Positions 45,141 through 54,422 of a stretch of DNA of 64,000 nucleotides are shown here, piece after piece. Position 1 is the stretch's first letter; each line of letters starts with the position of its first letter. Below the pieces are notes generated by a model, which saw only the letters and a list, made by a program, of their open reading frames with translations, had not been told where the DNA came from and made no database searches. Source of the stretch: Candidatus Gastranaerophilales bacterium (GTDB lineage: Bacteria; Cyanobacteriota; Vampirovibrionia; Gastranaerophilales; Gastranaerophilaceae); contig CALVAN010000007.1 of the NCBI GenBank assembly GCA_944325555.1, forward strand, positions 1 to 64,000, read 5' to 3'. The position numbers and the translations under genes are program-made.

Positions 45141-47009
45141 TCAACTCCACTCATTAATATCCCTTTTACTCGTTTTCCAAGGCAAATCATATTTTCTGCC
45201 CTTCACATTGCAATAACGGCAAAAAGGAATCGGGGTCGCTAAAAATCGTAATATTTCATCAATATCTTTAGCTTTATAAATATCAATATAGTCCTTTTCG
45301 CAAACTTCCAAATTTTTGCCGAAATACTCATTAAAATGATGGATATTAGGCGGAACCACGCAGGTAAACAACTTTCCGTCACGCAAAAATATACAATTAT
45401 TAGCATCATCGCAATTTAAAAAGTTTTCATTGGCATTTTGACTACCAGACAAATCCATAGGATATTTCCAAGAATGTTTGATTGCCTCATTATTTGCCAG
45501 CCAGTATTCAATATTTACTCTGTATTTTTCTGCAATATAATCAATTTTATCCCAATCTATTTTTACAGGATATTTTGTTATACATATTTTTATATTATTT
45601 TCCGCACAACTCAACCAAAAACTTTCTGGTTGGTTCAATAACAAAATCCCGTTTGTTACCAACAAAATTTTAATATTAGGAAATATATTACGAGTTACAT
45701 CAAAAAACTCAGTCAGTTGGTTATTTAATAAGGGTTCCCCGCCCAAAAGTTTTATTTGTTGAATATTACCGTTTGTAAGTTCTTTAATTCGTTCAATATC
45801 CTTTTTATAGCTATTTATATCTAATATGGATTCCTTAGCCAACGGCGAAAAGTGATTACATCCAAAACAATTCAAATTACAATGTTCTGCCAAGTGAACT
45901 TCAAAACTTTTTAAATGTGAATGTACAATTTTATGAAAACAGTCCTTTGTTTTTATTTTAAATTTAAGTCCGAGTACTCTTAAAATTTTACTATTATCTT
46001 CATTTTTAACAGAAAAGACTTTTTGCAAGAAAGACAGTTTATTTAAATGTTTTTTATAAAACTTTTTAGGATTATTGATAACCAGCAACAAATTTTGGTA
46101 ATCTTTCTCCGGAAAAATATCCTTTTCAATTTCTCCGTTTGTCATTGCTGTTTTAAAATCCTTGTTAAATCTTTCAACAAACTCTTTTTTAAAAGTTTTA
46201 TCTATTCTGTTAAACGTACCCATATAATTTTGATATCGTTTAAACTGATATATCGGTATAAATTTTTTTAATTTTTCATCAGAGTCAATAATTTTACGAA
46301 TATATGTATATTCATCACACATACAATAAACTTTTTCTTTATTTTTTACCGATGAATTAGGATTATCTCTACGGTTCATATAAAACGGTTTGTTTAAAAA
46401 ATAAGCCCTCTTGGCATACATAAAAGTTTGAAACCAAAAACCGTTGTCCTGAAAAGAAGCCCCCGGTGTTTCATTGTGTCTTATATTATATTTTTTCAAA
46501 AATTGAGATTTATAAATACCGCACCAGGTATTCATTATAAATTTAAAAGCATCAATACATTCGGATGTATCTATAATTTTGTTATAATATTGTTCCGAAC
46601 CGTCAAGTTTATTGTAATAGAGTTTTAAATTTTCACCAGAACCGGTAAAACGGTAAAAATCGGATTTTATAAAGTCTAAATCCAATTCTTTTGCTTTTTT
46701 GTATAATGTTTCAAACATATTGTTTTTAACATAGTCATCTGGTTCCACAATGCCGACATACTCACCGGAAGCATTGTCCAATCCGACATTCATTGAATGT
46801 CCGTAACCCGAATTAGGTTTGTCTATAATTTTTATACGTTTGTCCTTAGCAGAATATTCTTCTAATATTTTTAGCGAATTGTCGGTTGAGCCGTCATTGA
46901 CACATACAAGTTCTATATCACACAAAGTTTGATTAAGTACACTGTCCAAGCATTCTCTCAGATATTGTTCCACATTATATATCGGAATGATTACCGAAAC
47001 TTTAACCAT
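45141..47009 (-). CDS. GT2 glycosyltransferase-radical SAM fusion
   Basis: A 622-residue fusion. Residues 1 to about 320 are a family 2 glycosyltransferase: VSVIIPIYNVEQYLREC, VNDGSTDNS, SGYGHSMNVGLDNASGEYVG, and EPDDYV as the DxD-type motif. Residues 327-354 are the linker FLQKVFSVKNEDNSKILRVL plus GLKFKIK, seen in six other proteins here. Residues 368-622 are a radical SAM domain: CNLNCFGC (Cys377, 381, 384), LLGGEPLL, VTNGILL, and C-terminal cysteines in NCDDANNCIF and PFCRYCNVKGR that could bind an auxiliary cluster. One protein may therefore add a sugar and chemically alter it or a partner group. The start overlaps the upstream GT2 stop by eight bases. It is the last gene of the minus-strand arm. 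Confidence 0.87.
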   Translation of the reverse strand: MVKVSVIIPIYNVEQYLRECLDSVLNQTLCDIELVCVNDGSTDNSLKILEEYSAKDKRIKIIDKPNSGYGHSMNVGLDNASGEYVGIVEPDDYVKNNMFETLYKKAKELDLDFIKSDFYRFTGSGENLKLYYNKLDGSEQYYNKIIDTSECIDAFKFIMNTWCGIYKSQFLKKYNIRHNETPGASFQDNGFWFQTFMYAKRAYFLNKPFYMNRRDNPNSSVKNKEKVYCMCDEYTYIRKIIDSDEKLKKFIPIYQFKRYQNYMGTFNRIDKTFKKEFVERFNKDFKTAMTNGEIEKDIFPEKDYQNLLLVINNPKKFYKKHLNKLSFLQKVFSVKNEDNSKILRVLGLKFKIKTKDCFHKIVHSHLKSFEVHLAEHCNLNCFGCNHFSPLAKESILDINSYKKDIERIKELTNGNIQQIKLLGGEPLLNNQLTEFFDVTRNIFPNIKILLVTNGILLLNQPESFWLSCAENNIKICITKYPVKIDWDKIDYIAEKYRVNIEYWLANNEAIKHSWKYPMDLSGSQNANENFLNCDDANNCIFLRDGKLFTCVVPPNIHHFNEYFGKNLEVCEKDYIDIYKAKDIDEILRFLATPIPFCRYCNVKGRKYDLPWKTSKRDINEWS

Positions 47010-48003
47010 TACATTTTCTCCTATTTCGCTTAAAATAAAAACTCATCCCCAAAACAGTCAAAACCTTATAACATCCGATATTTTTTAAAGAAAATATGCG
47101 CCAAATTATTAAATTCAGTACACAAAAACACCTGTTAAATTGAAAATCAGGGAATTTATCTTTGATAAAATCAATATCTATGGATTTCAGAAGTTTGTAT
47201 AATTCATAAATTACAGACAAATCAGTATGAAAAAACGCTGTTGAATGTTGATTTAAACGCATCAAGGTAAGGTAATACAAAACTTTCAGATTGTGTTCTT
47301 TAGCAAAATCAAGGTTATCTTTTATACCGTTAATTAAACCTATTTGCTGCGGACGTTTCCAATTTACCATTTTATGTTTTATTCTTAAACAATATGTTAT
47401 TTTGGAAATTGCATAAAATCTTTGAGCGGCAAACATTACCTTTACAAAAAAGGGCGGATCCTGAAAGCGTCTGTAATCAGGAAATTTTATATTGTTATTT
47501 TTCAAAAATTCCAGGTTATATATAAATCTGTGATACCCGTAATCAAATTGATAATCCGCATACTCTATCAATCCATCTTGGGCAAAGACATATCCGGAAT
47601 TATCTTCAGGGAATTTGGTCAATATCGTATCATTGTCCAATTCTGAAAAACTGCCGCCGCATATTTTTACATTATGTTCTTTTGCCTTATTATACAAAGT
47701 TTCCAGTATATCGGATTCAGGATAAAAATCATCACTGTCAAGAAAAATTACAAACTCACCGTTTGCGGTATCCAATCCCCTATTTCTTGCAGCTCCCGAG
47801 CCCTGATTTTTTTGAGCAATAAATTTTATTCTGTTATCATTTTTTCTGTATTTTTCACAAATATTAATACTTGAATCCGTTGAACCGTCATCAATAAGAA
47901 TGATTTCTATATCTTTTAAAGTTTGATTAATAACACTTTCCAGACACTGTTCAAGATATTCTTCCACATTAAAAACCGGTATAATTACGGAAATTTTTGC
48001 CAT
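47002..48003 (-). CDS. GT2 glycosyltransferase with C-terminal FSLKN element
   Basis: About 333 residues. The GT2 core includes ISVIIPVFNVEEYLEQC, LIDDGSTDSS, QNQGSGAARNRGLDTANGEF and FLDSDD (metal-binding DxD-type site). The C-terminus carries IFSLKNIGCYKVLTVLG, the linker element found between modules in neighbouring proteins, here as the end of the protein followed by a basic tail. I took the ATG at 48003 because the sequence before it does not belong to the GT2 fold and the upstream gene ends at 48005. It is part of the XRE-GT2-GT2-GT2/radical SAM unit. Confidence 0.87.
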   Translation of the reverse strand: MAKISVIIPVFNVEEYLEQCLESVINQTLKDIEIILIDDGSTDSSINICEKYRKNDNRIKFIAQKNQGSGAARNRGLDTANGEFVIFLDSDDFYPESDILETLYNKAKEHNVKICGGSFSELDNDTILTKFPEDNSGYVFAQDGLIEYADYQFDYGYHRFIYNLEFLKNNNIKFPDYRRFQDPPFFVKVMFAAQRFYAISKITYCLRIKHKMVNWKRPQQIGLINGIKDNLDFAKEHNLKVLYYLTLMRLNQHSTAFFHTDLSVIYELYKLLKSIDIDFIKDKFPDFQFNRCFCVLNLIIWRIFSLKNIGCYKVLTVLGMSFYFKRNRRKCNG

Positions 48004-48004
48004 T

Positions 48005-49072
48005 TTAGCCGTGAACCTTTCTTTTAAAAACAAATGGTACTCCTATAAGTGTCAGGCATTTGTATTCACCGACATTTCTTATAGAAAATATTTGTTGAAG
48101 TATTTTTAATTTCTGATTCCGTGAAAATGCGATATAAAGTCGTGAGTAATTTTTCTTTCGTAAAAAATTAAAAAACAGATTTTCGTCAAACGACTTTTCA
48201 ATAGTTTTATATTTACAGTTATCTATTATTCCGTTAGCAATGTCGCAATAATAGGAAAACTCATCTAAATTACAAGACTTTTGTATAATTTTTAAATCGT
48301 TCAATAAAGCCTGCACTACTTTATATTTGAAAAACCGAGTATATTTTTCTTCGTTATCAATATTTTTATTGAGAAAATCACAAACATCACTTCTGCTGGC
48401 TATGTAATCTCTAAATTTTTCATGTGTTAATTTTTGATCAGTTAAAGACCCTTTTCTTTTAAAATAGTGATAAAAAACATCATCAACAACTTTAAAATTT
48501 TCAGCTGCAGATAAAGTTTTATATAAAAAAGCGACATCTTCTTTATATGCCAGCTGAGGAAATACTATTTTATACTTATTTAAAAAATCTGTCCTATAAA
48601 TAGCGCTCCACCACGAGGTTACAAATGTTTTTAGCGGAATATTATTTGTATTTAATTCATCTTTTATATTGTTTATTTCTTCGGTATTTTGAGTTTTGCC
48701 TGAATCATAGACTATATTAAAATTACCTTTTACAATATCAAATTTACCATTGTCCGCAGCGAGAAACAGTTTTTCGAAAAAATCAAAATCCACCCAATCA
48801 TCAGGATCGCAAAAACCGATATATGCACCGCAAGCAACAGCAAGACCTTCATTTCTTGCAACAGCAACACCCTGATTTTTCTGATTAATAACTGTTATTC
48901 TACTGTCTTTTTTCGCATATTTTTCCAAAATATCAGGCGAGCCGTCCGTAGAGCCGTCATTTATACAAATTATTTCAATATCCTGCAATGTCTGATTAAC
49001 AAGGCTGTCCAGACACTGACACAAATATTTTTCAACATTATAAACAGGCACTATCACCGATACTTTAGGCAT
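48005..49072 (-). CDS. GT2 glycosyltransferase with C-terminal FSIRN element
   Basis: 355 residues. The GT2 core includes VSVIVPVYNVEKYLCQC, INDGSTDGS, QGVAVARNEGLAVACGAY and FCDPDD. The mid-region TSWWSAIYRTDFL is typical of the sugar-acceptor side of these enzymes. It ends with IFSIRNVGEYKCLTLIG and a basic tail, like the next gene. Its start overlaps the XRE regulator's stop by eight bases, and its stop is one base from the next start, so the arm is one operon. Donor and acceptor are unknown. Confidence 0.87.
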   Translation of the reverse strand: MPKVSVIVPVYNVEKYLCQCLDSLVNQTLQDIEIICINDGSTDGSPDILEKYAKKDSRITVINQKNQGVAVARNEGLAVACGAYIGFCDPDDWVDFDFFEKLFLAADNGKFDIVKGNFNIVYDSGKTQNTEEINNIKDELNTNNIPLKTFVTSWWSAIYRTDFLNKYKIVFPQLAYKEDVAFLYKTLSAAENFKVVDDVFYHYFKRKGSLTDQKLTHEKFRDYIASRSDVCDFLNKNIDNEEKYTRFFKYKVVQALLNDLKIIQKSCNLDEFSYYCDIANGIIDNCKYKTIEKSFDENLFFNFLRKKNYSRLYIAFSRNQKLKILQQIFSIRNVGEYKCLTLIGVPFVFKRKVHG

Positions 49073-49481
49073 TTTTTCTCCTTTTTACTAACAGCTCCAT
49101 CATCTCTATACACAGTGCAATTTCATCAGATTTCATCTGCTTAACGAGCGAAAAGATTTTTGTTTCGCAGGGTGTTGCGACCGTTTTAGTAAGACTGCAG
49201 ACATCAGACGTATCAAAATGCAAAACCTCTGACAATTTAAGATACGTAATAAATTTAGGCAAATATGTTCCGTCCTCTAATTTGCCTATATGTCTTGTAC
49301 TCAATCCCACTTTCTCCGCCAGCTGGCGCTGTGTAAGGTTGTTTGCTCTTCTTTGCTTTTTTATAAGAAAAGAGAGCACCCTTGATATATTTTGCTCATC
49401 TATCATTTTATTTTTAACGACTAATTGTTTAACGCCTAATATACTGATACCAAAAAATCGTTTAAAATACATGTTTTTCAT
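49065..49481 (-). CDS. XRE-family helix-turn-helix regulator
   Basis: 138 residues. The Xre/Cro-type HTH is at about 35-90 of the long form: RRANNLTQRQLAEKVGLSTR, then GKLEDGTYLPKFITYLKLSEVL. The C-terminal half is helical and basic. The start is uncertain. The ATG at 49481 gives a basic 25-residue leader, and the ATG at 49406 (MIDEQNIS) would give a more standard 113-residue protein; neither has a strong ribosome-binding site. It heads the minus-strand glycosyltransferase arm and faces a second XRE gene across about 270 bases, so it probably controls its own arm or both. Confidence 0.83.
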   Translation of the reverse strand: MKNMYFKRFFGISILGVKQLVVKNKMIDEQNISRVLSFLIKKQRRANNLTQRQLAEKVGLSTRHIGKLEDGTYLPKFITYLKLSEVLHFDTSDVCSLTKTVATPCETKIFSLVKQMKSDEIALCIEMMELLVKRRKNA

Positions 49482-49751
49482 TACCTATATTTACAAAAAG
49501 TAATGTAATACATTTATAAAATCAGGCGCAAAAAAGTTAAAATACACTGCAACAAAGCACAAAGCTAATATACAAAGATTTGCACACACATTTAATCGAT
49601 TCAATGCCAAACACCTAATAACGACAAGAAAATTCAGCGTTTTATATGTTTTTTGTTACAGACCGCCAACAAAAGTAATGACAAACACTGTGTAAGTGAG
49701 GATTAATACAAACTAACATGAAATAAACACAAAATCATTAAGGCGTTTTAA
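49482..49751. other. Intergenic region between two divergent XRE regulators
   Basis: About 270 AT-rich bases without a gene. Both arms of the glycan locus must be driven from here or from within the first genes. I see ATGACA at 49678-49683 as a possible plus-strand -35 box but no well-spaced -10 box, and no convincing long inverted repeat. Confidence 0.4.
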
Positions 49752-50084
49752 ATGGACAAAAAAGATATAGGGCGAAAAATAAAAGAGTTCCGAAAACGAA
49801 AAGGGCTTACACAGGAGCAGCTTGCGGAAATCGTACACATGCACGAAAAACAAATTTCCAGAATCGAAGCGGGAATCCACTTTCCCACCTTCGACAACTT
49901 TGTCAAAATTCTTGAGGTCCTTAATGTTACCCTGAAAGATTTTGATGTTTCCCCGCAGCAGCTGGATTTGAGAGAAAGAGCCCTGCACATAATCGAACAA
50001 GCAGACAACGACGATTTACTTTTCTACACCCCGATGCTTGAGGTGTTACAAAAATGTATCACCAAAACTAACAAACACAACTGA
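49752..50084 (+). CDS. XRE-family helix-turn-helix regulator
   Basis: 110 residues. A canonical Xre HTH occupies residues 7-60: IKEFRKRKGLTQEQLAEIVH, then KQISRIEAGIHFPTFDNFVK. The C-terminal part (RERALHIIEQADNDDLLFY) is short and acidic and may mediate dimerisation. It is divergent from the regulator at 49065 and 124 bases upstream of a GT2 gene in the same direction. It is not similar to the other XRE protein beyond the HTH, so the two are unlikely to be a recent duplicate pair. Confidence 0.88.
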   Translation: MDKKDIGRKIKEFRKRKGLTQEQLAEIVHMHEKQISRIEAGIHFPTFDNFVKILEVLNVTLKDFDVSPQQLDLRERALHIIEQADNDDLLFYTPMLEVLQKCITKTNKHN

Positions 50085-50208
50085 TTCGAGCTTAATAAAT
50101 ATTTATATACGGTAAATATTTTTTGTCTTTGTTATACAATTTCATGTATTGTTTGCATACACTTTTTGTATAAAACAACACAAACATCATTAACGGAGTG
50201 AGAGATTA

Positions 50209-51306
50209 ATGCCTAAAGTATCCATAATTATGCCGACATACAAAGTCGAAAAGTACTTCAGACAGTGCATTGAAAGTGTCATTAACCAAACTTTAACGGA
50301 TATTGAAATTATTCCGGTCGACGACGGCTCACCCGATAACTGCGGTGCGATTATGGACGAATATGCAGCAAAAGACACGAGGATTAAGCCAATCCACCAG
50401 CCAAACGGCGGCTACGGAAAAGCTGTCAATGCCGGCATAAACGCAGCAACCGGAGAATACATAGGCATTGTGGAAACAGATGATTTTATTGAGCCTGATA
50501 TGTATGAAAAATTGTACAATCAAGCGAAAAAATTTGATGTCGATGTCTGCAAGTGTGATTTTAATTACTATTTCGGGAACAACAAATACAAAAAGTACGG
50601 AAAATTTTCTCTTGTAGCTCCGGAAGGCGAAGTTTTTACAATAAAAACCAACCCGAAGATTTTTGAATATCACGTTTCCATCTGGTCTGCAATATACAGA
50701 CGAGATTATTTAAACAACAACAATATCAGGGTTATAGAAACCAAAAGCGCAAGCTATCAAGATATGCCTTTTGCTGCAACGGTCTTTGCAAAAGGTGCAA
50801 GAATAACGGTTTTACACGATGCGCTAATAAACTACAGAGCAGAAGAAGGGATGAACTCTTCAACAATACGCACTGACGGAAGGTTAAAACAAATGCCCGT
50901 TATGTGCATGGAAGCAATGAAAATATTTAAAGAAAACAACTGTTGGGATATCGTCAAACCCATTGCATACAGACAGTTTTACAATTGTTCGGTAAACATG
51001 TTTTTCCAAACAGAAACACAATATCAAAAAGCTCATTTTGATGAACTGGTTAAATTGTTTGCCGACTTTGATAACAAATGCGCTTTAGGTTTTAAGAAAA
51101 AAGAACTTCGGGTAATCAATATGATACGGAAAAATGATTTTAAACGTATGCGCAGATTCACCCAAAGATTTAAGTTCTTTTTAGCAATTAGAAAAGCCAG
51201 ACAAAAATTTGTAAGTATAAGATGGAACAAGGAGGAAAAAGAAATACAAATTTTTGGAAAAACATATCATCCCCGTACTAAAGAAAGTGCAATCAATGCA
51301 AAATAA
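50209..51306 (+). CDS. GT2 glycosyltransferase
   Basis: 365 residues. VSIIMPTYKVEKYFRQC, VDDGSPDNCG, NGGYGKAVNAGINAATGEY and VETDDFIEPDM define a GT2 domain close to the one in the GT2-radical SAM fusion (same GYGxxxNxGxxxAxGEYxGIVExDD pattern). The last 60 residues are strongly basic and contain IQIFGKTYHPR, a possible distant form of the LGIKIK element. It begins the plus-strand arm of the locus. A purine-rich GGAG precedes the ATG. It overlaps the next gene by 11 bases if that gene starts at 51296. Confidence 0.87.
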   Translation: MPKVSIIMPTYKVEKYFRQCIESVINQTLTDIEIIPVDDGSPDNCGAIMDEYAAKDTRIKPIHQPNGGYGKAVNAGINAATGEYIGIVETDDFIEPDMYEKLYNQAKKFDVDVCKCDFNYYFGNNKYKKYGKFSLVAPEGEVFTIKTNPKIFEYHVSIWSAIYRRDYLNNNNIRVIETKSASYQDMPFAATVFAKGARITVLHDALINYRAEEGMNSSTIRTDGRLKQMPVMCMEAMKIFKENNCWDIVKPIAYRQFYNCSVNMFFQTETQYQKAHFDELVKLFADFDNKCALGFKKKELRVINMIRKNDFKRMRRFTQRFKFFLAIRKARQKFVSIRWNKEEKEIQIFGKTYHPRTKESAINAK

Positions 51307-53629
51307 AAATATACAGCTATTATATATTGCATCTGATAACAATGCATCTTCCGGCGCATTTTTGTCAATGGTAAAATTGTGCGCATTGCTAAAACAGAAT
51401 TATGATGTAACCCCTTATGTAATACTGCCTTGCAACGGTGACGGAGCTCAATTATTGGAAGACAGCGGGCTTGAATATGAAATAATTCGTTCGGAAGATT
51501 GGATTATACCGATAAATTGTTCCTTCAAATTCTATTTAAAAAAATTAAAAAAATCTTTAAAAAATATTTTAGCTGTATTTAAAATTATACAAATTATAAA
51601 AAAAAGAAAAATTGATATTATACATATCAATACTATTTTCTCTTATGTAGGTGCTTTGGCGGCTTTGCTATGCCACAAACCATTTGTTTGGCATATTAAA
51701 GAAATTATACCAAACTCATCAGTTTTTAAATTTTTATTTTCATATTCGTTAAGTATAAATCTTATAAACCAATCAAACGGAATTATTGCTGTTTCTAACG
51801 CAGTAAAGTATGCCTATTCAAAATTACAATCCAATAAAATTTGTGTCGTATATGAGGGTATAGACCCAACAAACTTTAATACTACCCCCAGAACAATATT
51901 ATCAAATGACAATTTCAAATTTATATGTATTGGAGAAATATATAAACAGAAAGGACAATTTAACTTAATTGAAACCCTTGAAATGCTGTACCAAAAAGGA
52001 ATAACAAACTGGTCACTGCAATTCATTGGGAAAGGACAAACCGACAAATTACAAGAACTTATTTCAGACAAAAATCTTCAAAACAACATTAAAGTTGAGG
52101 GATACCATAATAATATTTCCGAATTATTAAAAGATATTGATATATCCTTTATACCATCTCATCAAGAAGCTTTTGGCAGAGTAGTTGTTGAGTCAATGAT
52201 GTCTGGCTGTTTAACCATTGCATCAGATACAGGGGGAATACCGGAAATTATTGAAAACAATAAAAGCGGACTTCTTCATCAAAAAGCAAACACTGAAGAT
52301 ATTTTAAACAAAATTCTATTTGCACTAAACAATAAAGAGCAAAGCAATATTATTGCACAACTTGGACAAAAATCAGCTTTAGAAAAATTTGCGGCTTCAA
52401 ATAATGCTAAAAAAATCTTTGGACTATATAAAGACATAAATAAAGAAATAACAAAAACTAATAAGATATTAGAAACAATATTTTCGTTAAAAAACACAGG
52501 TCGTTACAAAATTATAACGATACTGGGTTGTCGCATAAACATATTAAAGCCATTTTCCCCAAAAGAAAAGGAGCAATTAAAAAAACTCGAGCAATACAAA
52601 ATAAAGAAAAATTCTGTATTGCTTGTTGAAATTAACGACTGGCATGGAGAAGTTCTCCCGGGTATTGCAAAATATTTTTTGGATTTAGGCTTTAATATTG
52701 ACATATTGTTATCTGATAGCGAATATCAAAATGACCCTTTTTCCAGAATGAAATCGGAAAAGATAAATATATTTCCGGTGTCCAATATGGTTGCAAAAAA
52801 ATTACTTGAAAGCCCCAATTTTATAGACCAATACACCAAAGTTTATTTAAATTCAGACCACACATTCAACCCGATTAAAAACGAGTTTACTTATTATTGG
52901 GAATTTTTAGACTTACCGCAGCGAAAAAACAAATATATTTATATGACGCACCAGCCAAACCTATACAATCTTTCGAAAGAAAAAGCAGACGCAGTGATGT
53001 TGGCGGATTTGCCAATTAATAACCCTAATATAAAAGTCGTAAATTCGCATTATTTTGGGAATGTAAATGTTACTCCGAAAGGAGATATGACTAATTTTAT
53101 AGTTGTTGGGAATATCTTTAAGGATCAGCGAAATTACAATTTATTGTTTAATGCAGTTAATAATCTGATTGAAAAAGGTATTAATAATTTCAAAATTACA
53201 TCTGTTGCGAGAATAGGTACACTTGACTTTGTACCTGACTCAATAAAACAATATATCGATTTTAAGGGCTGTTTAAACTATCCAGACATGTATGATGAAA
53301 TCGAAAAAGCTGATTTTTTCCTTCCGTTATTAGACCCGCTCAATGTTGATCACAATAGATACATTACAACCGGCACATCGGGTTCCTTTCAGCTTATATA
53401 TGGGTTTAGAAAGCCTTGTTTAATAAACAAGAAATTTGCATCTATACATAGTTTTACCCCTCAAAACAGTATAATTTATGACAACAATGCAGATTTAGGC
53501 GAAGCAATGCAGATAGCAATTAAGATGTTACCCAAGGACTATAAAGAAATGCAAAACAATATAGTTATTTTATCAAACCATATATACGAAAACTCATTAA
53601 ACAATATTCGGAGGATAAGTGTTGGATAA
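51296..53629 (+). CDS. Two-module glycosyltransferase (GT4 plus second GT-B-like domain)
   Basis: About 777 residues. Residues 1-375 are a GT4-type glycosyltransferase: SGAFLSMVKLC at the N-terminus, VYEGIDPTNF, FICIGEIYKQKGQFNLIETL, and EAFGRVVVESMMSGCLTIAS with the E-x7-E signature. The linker ILETIFSLKNTGRYKIITIL follows near 392-415. The second half (VLLVEINDWHGEVLPGIAKY, FIVVGNIFKDQRNYNLLFNA, GTSGSFQLIYGFRKPCL) looks like another GT-B fold, but I cannot place it in a family. I prefer the ATG at 51296 over 51254, which would overlap the previous gene by 53 bases and add only non-GT sequence. Confidence 0.83.
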   Translation: MQNKNIQLLYIASDNNASSGAFLSMVKLCALLKQNYDVTPYVILPCNGDGAQLLEDSGLEYEIIRSEDWIIPINCSFKFYLKKLKKSLKNILAVFKIIQIIKKRKIDIIHINTIFSYVGALAALLCHKPFVWHIKEIIPNSSVFKFLFSYSLSINLINQSNGIIAVSNAVKYAYSKLQSNKICVVYEGIDPTNFNTTPRTILSNDNFKFICIGEIYKQKGQFNLIETLEMLYQKGITNWSLQFIGKGQTDKLQELISDKNLQNNIKVEGYHNNISELLKDIDISFIPSHQEAFGRVVVESMMSGCLTIASDTGGIPEIIENNKSGLLHQKANTEDILNKILFALNNKEQSNIIAQLGQKSALEKFAASNNAKKIFGLYKDINKEITKTNKILETIFSLKNTGRYKIITILGCRINILKPFSPKEKEQLKKLEQYKIKKNSVLLVEINDWHGEVLPGIAKYFLDLGFNIDILLSDSEYQNDPFSRMKSEKINIFPVSNMVAKKLLESPNFIDQYTKVYLNSDHTFNPIKNEFTYYWEFLDLPQRKNKYIYMTHQPNLYNLSKEKADAVMLADLPINNPNIKVVNSHYFGNVNVTPKGDMTNFIVVGNIFKDQRNYNLLFNAVNNLIEKGINNFKITSVARIGTLDFVPDSIKQYIDFKGCLNYPDMYDEIEKADFFLPLLDPLNVDHNRYITTGTSGSFQLIYGFRKPCLINKKFASIHSFTPQNSIIYDNNADLGEAMQIAIKMLPKDYKEMQNNIVILSNHIYENSLNNIRRISVG

Positions 53630-54422
53630 AATTATTTTGTTTTTTAAAATCTCTATATTGAAAATAATTTCTTTATTTATAACTAATTCAGAAGAACGGA
53701 AAAGTTTTATTGAGAAAAACAAAGACCAAATTATCACCAATAAAACAGAACTTTGTTCGCAATATAAAATAATTAGCTTAGGTATCCACTGTTTAACAAG
53801 ATATGCCCTTACGTTGGAACATATAAAGCCAACAAAGGACCAAGGAGAACTATCTTATCCTTTTGATTTAGCATTTCACTCTTCTAATGCTATAATTTAT
53901 TTTTTAAAAAATAAATTTAACAAATATTTTGAAAATCTCCAATATGATTTTCAAAAAGGTTTTTGGGTAAACAAGGATTTTACAATTGAATACAATCACG
54001 ATTTAGATTGTAATTCAGAAGAAAAAGACAAATTGGTTGCTCGTTATACAGCAAGAATCAACAATTTCTCAAAACTTATAGAAGATAAAAATACATTTAT
54101 ATATTTTGTAATAACATCACCCCAAAATGAAAAAGCGTGCAATACAATATTCAAAACACTCAAAAAGCTAAGAAATAATATAAATTTTAAATTAATTGTA
54201 TTAGATATTAATAAAAAGCTAAAACGTAAAAAATTATTTCCTTGTATTTCAATATTTTCAATCCACCACCCTTTTATATATGAATACAACTGGTGGAAAG
54301 AAGGATATAGAGATTCTATTGCAGGGAAAGAATATTTTAAGCTAATTGGAGATTTTGTAAAAGATGAAATTTCTAAAGATTTTAATGTTGTTATTTATGA
54401 GGATAAAAAATGTTTTCAATAA
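53619..54422 (+). CDS. DUF1796-like putative cysteine peptidase
   Basis: 267 residues. ISLGIHCLTRYALTLEHIKP followed by YPFDLAFHSS matches the opening of the DUF1796 family (SLGxxCxxA...PFDW), described as papain-like, with Cys as the candidate nucleophile. SIFSIHHPFIYEYNWW later in the chain may supply a histidine. The N-terminus is hydrophobic (about 1-22) and could be a membrane anchor. GGAGG at 53610-53614 precedes both GTG at 53619 and TTG at 53622; the second has the better spacing. It overlaps both neighbours by about a dozen bases. Its job in a glycan locus is unknown; related genes occur next to glycosyltransferases. Confidence 0.65.
   Translation: MLDKIILFFKISILKIISLFITNSEERKSFIEKNKDQIITNKTELCSQYKIISLGIHCLTRYALTLEHIKPTKDQGELSYPFDLAFHSSNAIIYFLKNKFNKYFENLQYDFQKGFWVNKDFTIEYNHDLDCNSEEKDKLVARYTARINNFSKLIEDKNTFIYFVITSPQNEKACNTIFKTLKKLRNNINFKLIVLDINKKLKRKKLFPCISIFSIHHPFIYEYNWWKEGYRDSIAGKEYFKLIGDFVKDEISKDFNVVIYEDKKCFQ

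Noticed and set aside
49678-49709. Promoter of the plus-strand XRE gene
   Set aside because: ATGACA is a fair -35 box, but the nearest -10-like sequence is about 19 bases away and weak.
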